A DNA stretch of 20,134 bases from assembly GCA_021129785.1 (NCBI GenBank), contig JAJOKQ010000111.1:1-20134 (forward strand). Direction: 5' to 3'. A program made the position numbers and the translations under genes. The notes under the pieces were generated by a model that was not told the DNA's origin, did not search any database, and saw only the letters and a program-made list of their open reading frames with translations. Positions 1 through 6,749 of the stretch are shown here, one piece after another (positions within the stretch are counted from its first letter, which is position 1; each line of letters begins with the position of its first letter). This stretch comes from Clostridiales bacterium. Its GTDB lineage: Bacteria; Bacillota; Clostridia; Peptostreptococcales; NVVX01.

Positions 1-168
1 AGCATTAATGGATCTTTCTCTCCCTACATCAAAATGTACAACCATGTATGGAAATATAGTTAAACCTCTAAGTGGAATTAATGGAATTTGTCTAGCTTCA
101 ACTATCTTGTCTGCTCCATAATTGTTTATATTATCTTTCTTGTCTTTTTTGTCTTTTTTTTCTCTCAT
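1..168 (-). CDS. lon: ATP-dependent protease Lon, N-terminal fragment (runs off the left edge)
   Basis: Only the first 56 codons are inside the window. After a lysine/aspartate-rich leader the translation reads RQIPLIPLRGLTIFPYMVVH followed by FDVGRERSINA. This is the start of the Lon substrate-binding N domain, whose hallmark is the PLIPLRG...FP segment. Lon is a cytoplasmic AAA+ serine protease that degrades misfolded and regulatory proteins. I chose the ATG at 166-168 because AAAGGA sits nine bases upstream of it. An in-frame ATG at 199-201 would add 11 residues but lacks a comparable ribosome site. The ATPase and protease domains lie outside the window, so an intact gene cannot be confirmed. 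A good promoter lies at 231-259. The clp genes nearby make a proteolysis neighbourhood. Confidence 0.9.
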   Translation of the reverse strand, partial: MREKKDKKDKKDNINNYGADKIVEARQIPLIPLRGLTIFPYMVVHFDVGRERSINA

Positions 169-230
169 TCTTATCGTTCCTTTCAAACATGCAATTCTCA
201 TTATTATTTTTTTCATTTAGTCTTATTTAA

Positions 231-259
231 ATTATACCTATTCCCACCATTATTTTCAA
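231..259 (-). promoter_or_regulatory. Probable sigma-A promoter of lon
   Basis: On the minus strand a TTGAAA -35 box (254-259) and a perfect TATAAT -10 box (231-236) are separated by 17 bases. It points at lon, about 60 bases upstream of its start codon. I see no CIRCE or CtsR-type operator beside it. Confidence 0.65.
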
Positions 260-291
260 CCTATATCTATCTTTAAATTTTATCTCTCAAC

Positions 292-321
292 TTTCCAATC
301 ACATTTCACCTATGCTATAAT
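292..321 (+). promoter_or_regulatory. Possible promoter of the chromate-transporter pair
   Basis: A perfect TATAAT at 316-321 lies 38 bases before the first chr start codon. The -35 element is weak: TTTCCA at 292-297 with an 18-base spacer. The -10 is convincing and the -35 is a guess. Confidence 0.4.
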
Positions 322-359
322 TAACACTATATTCTATACTTGAAAACTGAGGTGTTTCT

Positions 360-908
360 ATGAATTATTATGTTAAATTATTCCTGATATTTCTTAAAGT
401 TGGATCCTTTACTATAGGTGGTGGTTACGCCATGATACCCGTAATTCAAAGAGAGATAGTAACCAATAATAAATTAATAGACTCTGATGAGTTTTTAGAT
501 ATTATTGCTGTTTCACAAAGTTTACCTGGTGCTATTGCCGTAAATTCTACAATTTTTATTGGTTATAAACTTGCTGGACTACTCGGCAGCATAGTTACTC
601 TCTTAGGGATTATCATACCTTCATTGGTTGTCATAATAACAGTTGCTATTTTCTATAATGAAATTAAAGAACAAAGAGCCGTACAAGCATTTTTTCAAGG
701 CGTTCGCCCTGCGATTGTTGCATTAATTGCAGCAACGGTTGTTAAGCTTACTAGCTCAATCCCCAAAAAATATATTAATCTATTACTAATTACATCTTCA
801 TTTATAAGCATATCACTGTTTAATATTCACCCTATCATTGTTATAATAGCTTGCTCATTGATAGGTTTAATATTCAACCGAGAGGAGAATTCAAGTGAAT
901 TATCTTAA
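360..908 (+). CDS. chrA: Short-chain chromate (CHR) family transporter, first half
   Basis: This 182-residue membrane protein is one CHR domain. Its N-terminal half carries the family marks KVGSFTIGGGYAMIPVIQRE and the SQSLPGAIAVN segment, and a GVRPAIVALI stretch follows in the second half. About five or six hydrophobic helices can be seen. Single-domain CHR proteins usually come as adjacent pairs that together equal one long ChrA, as here. Characterised members export chromate, but many homologues may move other anions, so the substrate is inferred from family only. The ATG at 360 follows GAGGTG with good spacing. The gene overlaps the next CHR gene by 14 bases, which implies co-translation. 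Confidence 0.88.
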   Translation: MNYYVKLFLIFLKVGSFTIGGGYAMIPVIQREIVTNNKLIDSDEFLDIIAVSQSLPGAIAVNSTIFIGYKLAGLLGSIVTLLGIIIPSLVVIITVAIFYNEIKEQRAVQAFFQGVRPAIVALIAATVVKLTSSIPKKYINLLLITSSFISISLFNIHPIIVIIACSLIGLIFNREENSSELS

Positions 909-1416
909 TCTCTTTTTCGTTTTTTTTAGAATTGGTGCTTTTACTTTTGGTGGTGGTTACGCGATGATTCCCCTAATAGAAAGAGAAATTGTTTTTGTTT
1001 ATCAATGGCTCACTCAAGAACAGTTTATCGATATTTTTGCAATTTCACAAATGTCTCCAGGCCCCATTTCAATAAACGCAGCAACTTTTGTCGGTTACAG
1101 ATTTTCAGGTGTTCTAGGTGCTTTGTTTGCAACTTTTGGCGTCGTACTTCCTTCGTTCATTTTAGTAACTAATCTCGCCAAAGTAATTCAAAGAAACAAG
1201 AATTCACTTTATCTTAAGGGCATTTTTGCAGGTATCCGTCCTGCAGTTATTGGCCTTATATCAGCTGCATGTCTTTCTATGTTCCGCATTTCTGTCGTGG
1301 ACTATAAGGGAGCAATAATAGCCATATTAATTTTCACAATCTTTATACGCACAAAAATTCATCCTATCATACTCATTCTTTTTTCTGGTTTGTTAGGAGT
1401 TTTTCTGTATTTATAG
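895..1416 (+). CDS. chrA: Short-chain chromate (CHR) family transporter, second half
   Basis: This is a 173-residue CHR-domain membrane protein and a paralogue of the gene before it. The same landmarks appear in the same order: RIGAFTFGGGYAMIPLIERE, SQMSPGPISINAATFVGYR, and GIRPAVIGLI. It starts with GTG at 895, which is supported by AGGAG at 883-887 inside the end of the first gene. The 14-base overlap suggests the two proteins are made together and pair as a heterodimer equivalent to a full-length ChrA. The gene ends just before a hairpin-rich region shared with the converging clpX gene. Confidence 0.88.
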   Translation: MNYLNLFFVFFRIGAFTFGGGYAMIPLIEREIVFVYQWLTQEQFIDIFAISQMSPGPISINAATFVGYRFSGVLGALFATFGVVLPSFILVTNLAKVIQRNKNSLYLKGIFAGIRPAVIGLISAACLSMFRISVVDYKGAIIAILIFTIFIRTKIHPIILILFSGLLGVFLYL

Positions 1417-1440
1417 TCAGACTTGCATAGATAGGGGTAA

Positions 1441-1479
1441 GGCAAAAATCCTGCACCATGTGGTTGCAAGATTTCTGCC
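1441..1479. repeat. 39-base imperfect palindrome between chrA and clpX
   Basis: Arms 1441-1455 and 1465-1479 are complementary at 13 of 15 positions. Both differences become G-U pairs if the minus strand is transcribed, giving an uninterrupted 15-pair stem with a 9-base loop. In plus-strand RNA they are A-C mismatches. No T-run follows on either side, so it does not look like an ordinary terminator. It could be a small dispersed repeat or a 3'-end stabilising hairpin for the clp transcript. Confidence 0.5.
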
Positions 1480-1490
1480 CAACTCGTTAC

Positions 1491-1518
1491 AAAAGAGTAG
1501 GTGTCTTCCTACTCTTTT
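1491..1518. terminator. Bidirectional intrinsic terminator between chrA and clpX
   Basis: There is a perfect 11-base inverted repeat, AAAAGAGTAGG (1491-1501) and CCTACTCTTTT (1508-1518), with a 6-base loop. The A-run and T-run at the ends give a U-tract in either direction. It lies just past the clpX stop and after the plus-strand chr pair, so it can serve both converging transcripts. Confidence 0.75.
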
Positions 1519-1526
1519 AATCACCT

Positions 1527-2798
1527 CTACGATGCAGTTTCTTTTGGTTTTTTACTTTTCTTTTTAGTAGTTTTCTTATAAACTATAGTCGGTGCTTTGT
1601 CCTCTAGTAGCATATTTTTTGTTATTACTACTTTTTCGATATTTTTACTTGTAGGAATATCGTACATTATATCTAACATAATAGTTTCTACGATCCCTCT
1701 AAGTCCTCTAGCACCAGACTTTCTCTCAATAGCTGTGCTGGCAACAATCTCCAATACTCCATCTTCAAACTCAAGAGTTACTCCGTCTATCTCAAATAGT
1801 TTATTATACTGCTTTACTAAAGCATTTTTTGGTTCTTTTAATATTTGAACTAAGGCTTCTTCATTAAGCTGTTCTAATGTAACTATTACTGGCAATCTGC
1901 CAACAAATTCAGGAATCAAACCATATTTCAAAATATCTTCTGGTTGCAGCTTCTTTAGAGTTTCGTTTATATTTGTGCGTTCTTTTGTTTTAATCTCAGC
2001 CCCAAATCCCATTGCTGTTTTCCCAGTTCTCTTTTGTATAATGTCTGAAATTCCATCAAATGCGCCTCCACAAATAAACAAAATATTAGTGGTATCTAAC
2101 TGAATAAAATCTTGATGCGGATGCTTTCTTCCTCCTTGTGGAGGAACGTTAGCTACCGTTCCTTCTAGCACTTTAAGAAGTGCTTGCTGTACTCCTTCGC
2201 CACTCACGTCTCTCGTAATCGATGGATTTTCAGATTTTCTAGCAATTTTATCTATCTCATCGATATATATAATGCCTTGTTCTGCTTTCTCAATATCATA
2301 GTCAGCAGCTTGTATTATTTTAAGTAAAATATTCTCTACGTCTTCTCCTACATACCCAGCTTCTGTTAGTGACGTAGCATCAGCAATTGCAAATGGAACG
2401 TTCAATATTTTAGCTAACGTTTGTGCTAGTAATGTTTTACCCGAGCCGGTAGGTCCCACCATGATAATATTACTCTTTTGCAGTTCAACATCATCGGACT
2501 TCGTTTCAACATTTATTCTTTTATAATGATTATATACCGCAACAGCTAAAGTTTTTTTAGCTTTATCTTGCCCAATTACATATTGATCTAATATTTCTTT
2601 TATCTCTTTAGGTTTTGGCAAGTTCACTATGTCCACATCAAAATTGTCAGCAAACTCATCAATAATAATTTCTTGACACAGTTCTATACATTCGTCACAA
2701 ATATACACATTTGGTCCCGCAATTAATCTTTTAACTTGTTCTTGAGTCTTGCCGCAAAATGAACATTTTAAATGCTTTTTATCTTCAAATTTTGCCAT
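1527..2798 (-). CDS. clpX: ATP-dependent Clp protease ATP-binding subunit ClpX
   Basis: This is a 423-residue AAA+ unfoldase, a normal ClpX length. The N-terminal zinc-binding domain has its four cysteines at 12, 15, 34 and 37. The ATPase shows Walker A GPTGSGKT (115-122), pore loop GYVG (148-151), Walker B IIYIDEID (176-183), an RKH loop in GGRKHPHQ, and sensor-2 GAR (362-364). The ClpP-docking loop carries MGF (263-265) where IGF or LGF is usual. The tail is lysine-rich. ClpX unfolds tagged or adaptor-delivered proteins and threads them into ClpP. The start ATG follows AGAGGTG. It is 13 bases downstream of clpP, so it is almost certainly transcribed from the tig promoter. Confidence 0.97.
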   Translation of the reverse strand: MAKFEDKKHLKCSFCGKTQEQVKRLIAGPNVYICDECIELCQEIIIDEFADNFDVDIVNLPKPKEIKEILDQYVIGQDKAKKTLAVAVYNHYKRINVETKSDDVELQKSNIIMVGPTGSGKTLLAQTLAKILNVPFAIADATSLTEAGYVGEDVENILLKIIQAADYDIEKAEQGIIYIDEIDKIARKSENPSITRDVSGEGVQQALLKVLEGTVANVPPQGGRKHPHQDFIQLDTTNILFICGGAFDGISDIIQKRTGKTAMGFGAEIKTKERTNINETLKKLQPEDILKYGLIPEFVGRLPVIVTLEQLNEEALVQILKEPKNALVKQYNKLFEIDGVTLEFEDGVLEIVASTAIERKSGARGLRGIVETIMLDIMYDIPTSKNIEKVVITKNMLLEDKAPTIVYKKTTKKKSKKPKETAS

Positions 2799-2811
2799 AA
2801 TAACACCTCTT

Positions 2812-3396
2812 TCATTTCCTATCTATTATTACTTCGTCTATAAGCCCATATTCTTTAGCTTCATTTGCACTCATAAAAAAGTCTCTATCAGTATCTTTTT
2901 TAATACGTTCTATAGGCTGCGATGTTCTCTCACGCAAAATTTCATTTATTTGATTTCTTGACTTTAAGATTCTTTCTGCATGAATTCTAATATCTTCTGC
3001 TTGCCCTCTAGTTCCACCCAAAGGTTGATGAATCATGACTTCTGCATTTGGAAGTGCATATCTTTTTCCTTTTTCACCTGCTGCTAAAAGAAAAGCCCCC
3101 ATACTAGCTGCCATGCCGATGCATAGTGTTGATACATCTGGCTTAACGTAATTCATTGTGTCAAAAATAGCCATGCCAGCAGTAATTGACCCACCTGGAC
3201 TATTTATGTATATTTGTATATCTTTTTCTGGGTCTTCAGCTTCTAAAAAAATTAACTGTGCTACAACCAAGCTTGCTACAGTATCATTGATTTCATCAGT
3301 AACAAAAATAATTCTTTCTTTTAAAAGTCTCGAAAATATATCATAGGATCTTTCACCCCTATTTGTTTGTTCTACAACCATAGGTACTAAAGGCAT
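2812..3396 (-). CDS. clpP: ATP-dependent Clp protease proteolytic subunit ClpP
   Basis: This is a 194-residue serine peptidase that forms the tetradecameric chamber used by ClpX and other Clp ATPases. With the start chosen here the catalytic triad falls at the canonical positions: Ser98 in GMAASMG, His123 in IHQPLGG and Asp172 in DRDFF. The reading frame is open further upstream and could add 13 residues, but the ATG at 3394-3396 is preceded by GGAGTG and gives the normal MPLVPMVVEQ start. The gene lies 22 bases after tig and 13 before clpX, forming the common tig-clpP-clpX operon. Confidence 0.97.
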   Translation of the reverse strand: MPLVPMVVEQTNRGERSYDIFSRLLKERIIFVTDEINDTVASLVVAQLIFLEAEDPEKDIQIYINSPGGSITAGMAIFDTMNYVKPDVSTLCIGMAASMGAFLLAAGEKGKRYALPNAEVMIHQPLGGTRGQAEDIRIHAERILKSRNQINEILRERTSQPIERIKKDTDRDFFMSANEAKEYGLIDEVIIDRK

Positions 3397-3418
3397 TGCA
3401 CTCACTCCAATCTTGAAT

Positions 3419-4705
3419 TTACGAAAAATTAGCATTCTCTACTAAAAATTCGATTGTTTTTCTATTCTTAACATCTTGCTTAATATAATTATATTCATTA
3501 TCTCCTAAACTGCTCTTAAATTTATCTAGCTCTTGTTTGTATATATTAGCCATTCTTTCTACTTCTACCTCTAATTCTTCATCAGAAACTTCAATTTTCT
3601 CTAATTCGCAAACTTTTTCTAATGCTAATTCTGTCTTCACTCTCTCGTTTGCATCATCTTCCATTTGTTTTCTAATATTTTCTTCTGATGATCCTGACAT
3701 TTGGTAAAAAGTTTCTAAGTTCATTCCTTGTTGGGATAACTGAAAATCGAATTCTTTTATCATTGTATCAATTTTTCTATCTACTACTGCTTTTGGTAAC
3801 TCAATATCTAACATTGCTACAACTGCCTTTATAACATTATTCTTAGTTTCTTGCTCGCCTTTATTTTTAGCTTGGATTTCTAATTTTTCTCTTATGTCAT
3901 TTTTAAACTCTTCTACCGTGTCAAACTCTGAAACATCTTTTACAAATTCATCATCAAGAACTGGTAGCTCTTGTTCTTTTATTTCATGCAGTTTCACTTC
4001 AAAAATAGCATCTTTACCTGCTAAATCTTCTGATTGATAATCTGTTGGAAATGTAACTTTTACCTCAATTTCATCTCCGATTTTCGCGCCAATTATTTGT
4101 TCTTCAAATCCTGGTATAAACTGGCCAGATCCAATTGTAAGCGGTTGTTTCTCAGCTGTTCCGCCATCAAAATAATCTCCATCTACCGAACCCTTGTAAT
4201 CAATAATTACCATATCATTTTCTTTTACAGGTCTATCTTCTACCAATACCATTCTTCCGTTTTTATCTTGCATTGATTTTATTTCTCTATCAATATCTTC
4301 TTCCTGTACATTATACTCTTTTTTCTCTACTCTTATACCTTTGTAGTTTTCAATCTTCACTTCAGGCATCACCTGAATAGTCGCAGTAAAAACAACGTCT
4401 TTCCCTTTAACTATATCATCAATGTCAATTTCTGGTCTGTCAACTGGATCAATATTATGAGTTTCTAAAGCCTTTTCATACACTTCTGGAAAACAAATGT
4501 TTATAGCCTCTTCATAAAATACTTCTTCTCCATAATGTGCCATAATAATTTTCTTTGGAGCTTTTCCTTTTCTAAAACCTGATATGTTGAATTTCCCTTT
4601 AAGCTTTTTATATGCTCCATCTACCGCCTTTTCAAATTGTTCTGCAGCAACAACCAGCTTTAACTGTATTTCGTTATTTTCTTTTTTAATAATTTCTGAA
4701 TTCAC
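3419..4705 (-). CDS. tig: Trigger factor, ribosome-bound chaperone/prolyl isomerase
   Basis: This is a 428-residue trigger factor. The N-terminal ribosome-docking domain contains the signature GFRKGKAP (43-50). An FKBP-type peptidyl-prolyl isomerase domain lies at about 155-245 (NDMVIIDYKGSVDG, QFIPGFEEQIIG). The long acidic helical C-terminal domain cradles nascent chains. The start is GTG at 4703-4705 with a strong AGGAGG six bases upstream. The protein binds near the ribosomal exit tunnel and helps fold new proteins. It heads the operon with clpP and clpX, and its promoter is visible at 4809-4837. Confidence 0.96.
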   Translation of the reverse strand: MNSEIIKKENNEIQLKLVVAAEQFEKAVDGAYKKLKGKFNISGFRKGKAPKKIIMAHYGEEVFYEEAINICFPEVYEKALETHNIDPVDRPEIDIDDIVKGKDVVFTATIQVMPEVKIENYKGIRVEKKEYNVQEEDIDREIKSMQDKNGRMVLVEDRPVKENDMVIIDYKGSVDGDYFDGGTAEKQPLTIGSGQFIPGFEEQIIGAKIGDEIEVKVTFPTDYQSEDLAGKDAIFEVKLHEIKEQELPVLDDEFVKDVSEFDTVEEFKNDIREKLEIQAKNKGEQETKNNVIKAVVAMLDIELPKAVVDRKIDTMIKEFDFQLSQQGMNLETFYQMSGSSEENIRKQMEDDANERVKTELALEKVCELEKIEVSDEELEVEVERMANIYKQELDKFKSSLGDNEYNYIKQDVKNRKTIEFLVENANFS

Positions 4706-4808
4706 AATCTTCCTCCTCTAGTAGTCTTTCTCTCATTCTAAATTGTAAAATATATCTATCAATATTTTTAAAGTCTATATTTTAACAAATGCACTATTAA
4801 TCATCACT

Positions 4809-4837
4809 ATACTATCTAATTTTATCAATAATGTCAA
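4809..4837 (-). promoter_or_regulatory. Sigma-A promoter of tig-clpP-clpX
   Basis: On the minus strand a perfect TTGACA (4832-4837) is followed after 17 bases by TAGTAT (4809-4814, four of six matches to TATAAT). It starts 10 bases past the antiporter stop codon. I see no terminator between, so some read-through from the antiporter gene is possible. The roughly 100-base leader before tig shows no obvious regulatory fold. Confidence 0.65.
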
Positions 4838-4847
4838 CTGTTTAGCT

Positions 4848-6008
4848 CTAAGAAATTTCTTTTGTATTTATTAGAGCTCGTTTTAATAATAATGGGCCCA
4901 CTACTTCAAAGAATATAACTCCTGTTAGTACTATTCCCGTAATCACTCCAGTCATTTCAGGAAATTTTTGTTCGGCAATTACACTAAGTCCAATTACTAC
5001 TCCAGCTTGTGGGGTTAGCGCTAAGCCAATGTTATTTCTAGTTACATTCGGCAGATCTGTAAATTTAGAAAATATATATGTTCCTCCTATTTTTCCACTT
5101 AGTCTACCAATTATATAAGCTACTTCAGTTAATCCTATACTAAGTAAAATGCTTAGATCTAACTTTGCTCCTGCAAGTGTTAAGAATGCAACAAATATTG
5201 GTAATTCTACCATATTAAGTGCTGCTTTCATTATCTGTTTCCTGTTAATCAAGTTCGTAATCACAGCCCCTGTTGTCATGTTGAGTAATAGTGCTGCTAA
5301 ACCAAGCATCTGTGCAATCCCTGTATTAACTAAAATAACACCTAACAATAATACTAAGAATTTGTTGTTACTAGGTCTCTTTTTAATTATTGTCGCCAAA
5401 ATTAGTCCTGAAATTGCACCTATTGCTACTGCCAATCCAATTTCTTTTATAATTAGAATTGCTACTGCAAACCCAGTTATATGTGCATTTTTAAATGCCA
5501 ACAAGATTGCAGTTACTACTGCAAATACAACAATACAATTAAGATTTTCAATCGCAACTAAAGCAGCTAAATTTTTCGAGAATTTACCTTTAGTCTTATA
5601 TTCTTTTAGTATTGACATAACAGTCGAAGGCGAAACCGTCATCGCAAGCACACCCAAGACTAGAGAGACACTAATAGGCATTCCTAACAAATAAATAAAT
5701 GTTGAAACTATTGCAAAAGTAAGAACCCCTTCTCCTAAAGCTACAATCAACAATGTTCTCCCAAATTTTCTAAAAACATAACGATGAAGTTCCATCCCAA
5801 TGGAAATAGCAAGTATCCCCAATGCCAATTGGTTGATAAATTGAACTGACTGAATTAATTCTTTAGTAATAATATTGGTTATTGAAGGACCTAGAACAAG
5901 CCCTATCAATATATAGCCTGTTACCGAAGGTAATTTCACCCTGCTAGCAATTTTACCTCCTATTAATCCTATAATAAGAATTATTCCGATATATAAGGGG
6001 TAATTCAT
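4848..6008 (-). CDS. CPA2-family cation/proton antiporter (Kef/NapA-like membrane domain)
   Basis: This is a 386-residue, almost wholly hydrophobic protein with about 11-13 transmembrane helices. The KLPSVTGYILIGLVLGPSI segment (25-43) and the TVSPSTVMSILKEYKTKG segment (124-141) are typical of CPA2 sodium or potassium/proton exchangers. It ends right after the membrane domain, with no RCK nucleotide-binding domain. The ion-site position that is usually ND, DD or QD reads Glu154-Asn155 (AIENLN). I chose ATG 6006-6008, preceded by GGTGG. It overlaps the upstream PII-like stop as ATGA; a TTG 15 bases earlier is the alternative. Coupling to the PII-like gene suggests that protein regulates this transporter. 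The transported ion is unknown. Confidence 0.85.
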   Translation of the reverse strand: MNYPLYIGIILIIGLIGGKIASRVKLPSVTGYILIGLVLGPSITNIITKELIQSVQFINQLALGILAISIGMELHRYVFRKFGRTLLIVALGEGVLTFAIVSTFIYLLGMPISVSLVLGVLAMTVSPSTVMSILKEYKTKGKFSKNLAALVAIENLNCIVVFAVVTAILLAFKNAHITGFAVAILIIKEIGLAVAIGAISGLILATIIKKRPSNNKFLVLLLGVILVNTGIAQMLGLAALLLNMTTGAVITNLINRKQIMKAALNMVELPIFVAFLTLAGAKLDLSILLSIGLTEVAYIIGRLSGKIGGTYIFSKFTDLPNVTRNNIGLALTPQAGVVIGLSVIAEQKFPEMTGVITGIVLTGVIFFEVVGPLLLKRALINTKEIS

Positions 6009-6358
6009 TTGCAGCCACCACAAGAATTAACTGCCAAGCCCTTAATAAATGTTACTGGTAAACTGAATATAAAAGCAGTATCTGGCTCAGTGATGTCACC
6101 CACACATTCTTCTACAATTTCTACTGCCTTATCCTTTTCTTCACAACAATTTACTACAGTAAAAATTGTTTTACTATGGTGTTTGTCAACATGACTTAGT
6201 TCAGCAAATTGTGCGAAAAACGGAATATGATCAGCTACTAAATGACCCATACCCGAACTATCAATAATAGTAGCTCCTTTTATTCCTGCATCTACAAACC
6301 CGTCTAATATTTCTGTTAAATACTCTATACGGTTTAAAATGATAACTAATAACTCCAT
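6005..6358 (-). CDS. PII-like regulatory protein with C-terminal CGGC tail
   Basis: This 117-residue soluble protein has the ferredoxin-like layout of the PII/GlnB superfamily: strand ELLVIILNR, a helix, AGIKGATIIDSSGMG leading into a loop, then SKTIFTVV and a second helix before DTAFIFSLPV. It is not a canonical GlnB, since the uridylylated T-loop tyrosine region and the glutamine-synthetase context are missing. Cysteines are frequent (71, 72, 85, 113, 116), and the last five residues are CGGCK. PII-like proteins such as SbtB bind nucleotides and control a transporter encoded next to them. Here the neighbour is a CPA2 antiporter overlapping by ATGA, so control of that antiporter is my inference. 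GGAG lies seven bases before the ATG. Confidence 0.75.
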   Translation of the reverse strand: MELLVIILNRIEYLTEILDGFVDAGIKGATIIDSSGMGHLVADHIPFFAQFAELSHVDKHHSKTIFTVVNCCEEKDKAVEIVEECVGDITEPDTAFIFSLPVTFIKGLAVNSCGGCK

Positions 6359-6390
6359 ACACTATCTCCTCTCTTTATCTTCATTTAATC

Positions 6391-6719
6391 CTATTTAGCA
6401 GTTCTTTTAATATCAATCTCGCCTGCTCTATCCAATGCAATTTTAGCTATCACAGGACCGAATACCTCATAAACAAACACTCCTCCAAGTACTACAGGGA
6501 TTAGCGTATCAGCAATTTCAGCAATTGCAGCTAGCGCTACTTCGTTTATAATTGTAAAACTCATAATATCAATGTCTGATATTAAATGTATAAAAGATGG
6601 ACCAATTAATAGTCCTCCTGCTAGATATCCTGTTACGTTCGATAATTGTAGCGTTTTGCAGCTTTTCCTCCAATTATCCCTGCAAGAAGGACAATAGCAG
6701 TTTTAATAAGTAAATTCAA
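6391..6719 (-). pseudogene. Decayed second CPA2 antiporter (frameshift plus large internal deletion)
   Basis: From a TTG at 6717-6719, behind AGGTG, the translation begins MNLLIKTAIVLLAGIIGG, which aligns without gaps to MNYPLYIGIILIIGLIGG of the intact antiporter downstream. Near 6651-6653 one base is missing. After shifting frame the reading continues LQLSNVTGYLAGGLLIGPSF, matching KLPSVTGYILIGLVLGPSI. Soon after INEVALAAIA the sequence jumps to VFVYEVFGPVIAKIAL, which matches the extreme C-terminus of the intact protein (FFEVVGPLLLKRAL). About 280 codons of the middle are therefore lost. It stops at 6391-6393. The relic lies 32 bases upstream of the PII-like gene, suggesting an ancestral antiporter/PII-like/antiporter operon. 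It cannot make a functional transporter. Confidence 0.85.
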
Positions 6720-6749
6720 GTAAATGCACCTCACGATAATCTAGTAGTG

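Noticed and set aside
169..230. CtsR or CIRCE heat-shock operator near lon or the clp operon
   Set aside because: I looked for the tandem GGTCAAA-type repeat and the CIRCE palindrome and found neither beside lon or tig.
88..276. Plus-strand open frame of 62 codons rich in Phe, Leu and Tyr
   Set aside because: It lies over the lon start and promoter in the opposite direction; its hydrophobic look comes from the T-rich complement of lysine codons and AT-rich intergenic DNA.
3397..3435. Possible 13-residue N-terminal extension of ClpP
   Set aside because: The internal ATG has a GGAGTG ribosome site, avoids overlap with tig, and puts the catalytic residues at their canonical numbers.
5149..5694. 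Plus-strand open frame of 181 codons opposite the antiporter
   Set aside because: It is antisense to a well-supported membrane protein, has no ribosome site and no recognisable family features.
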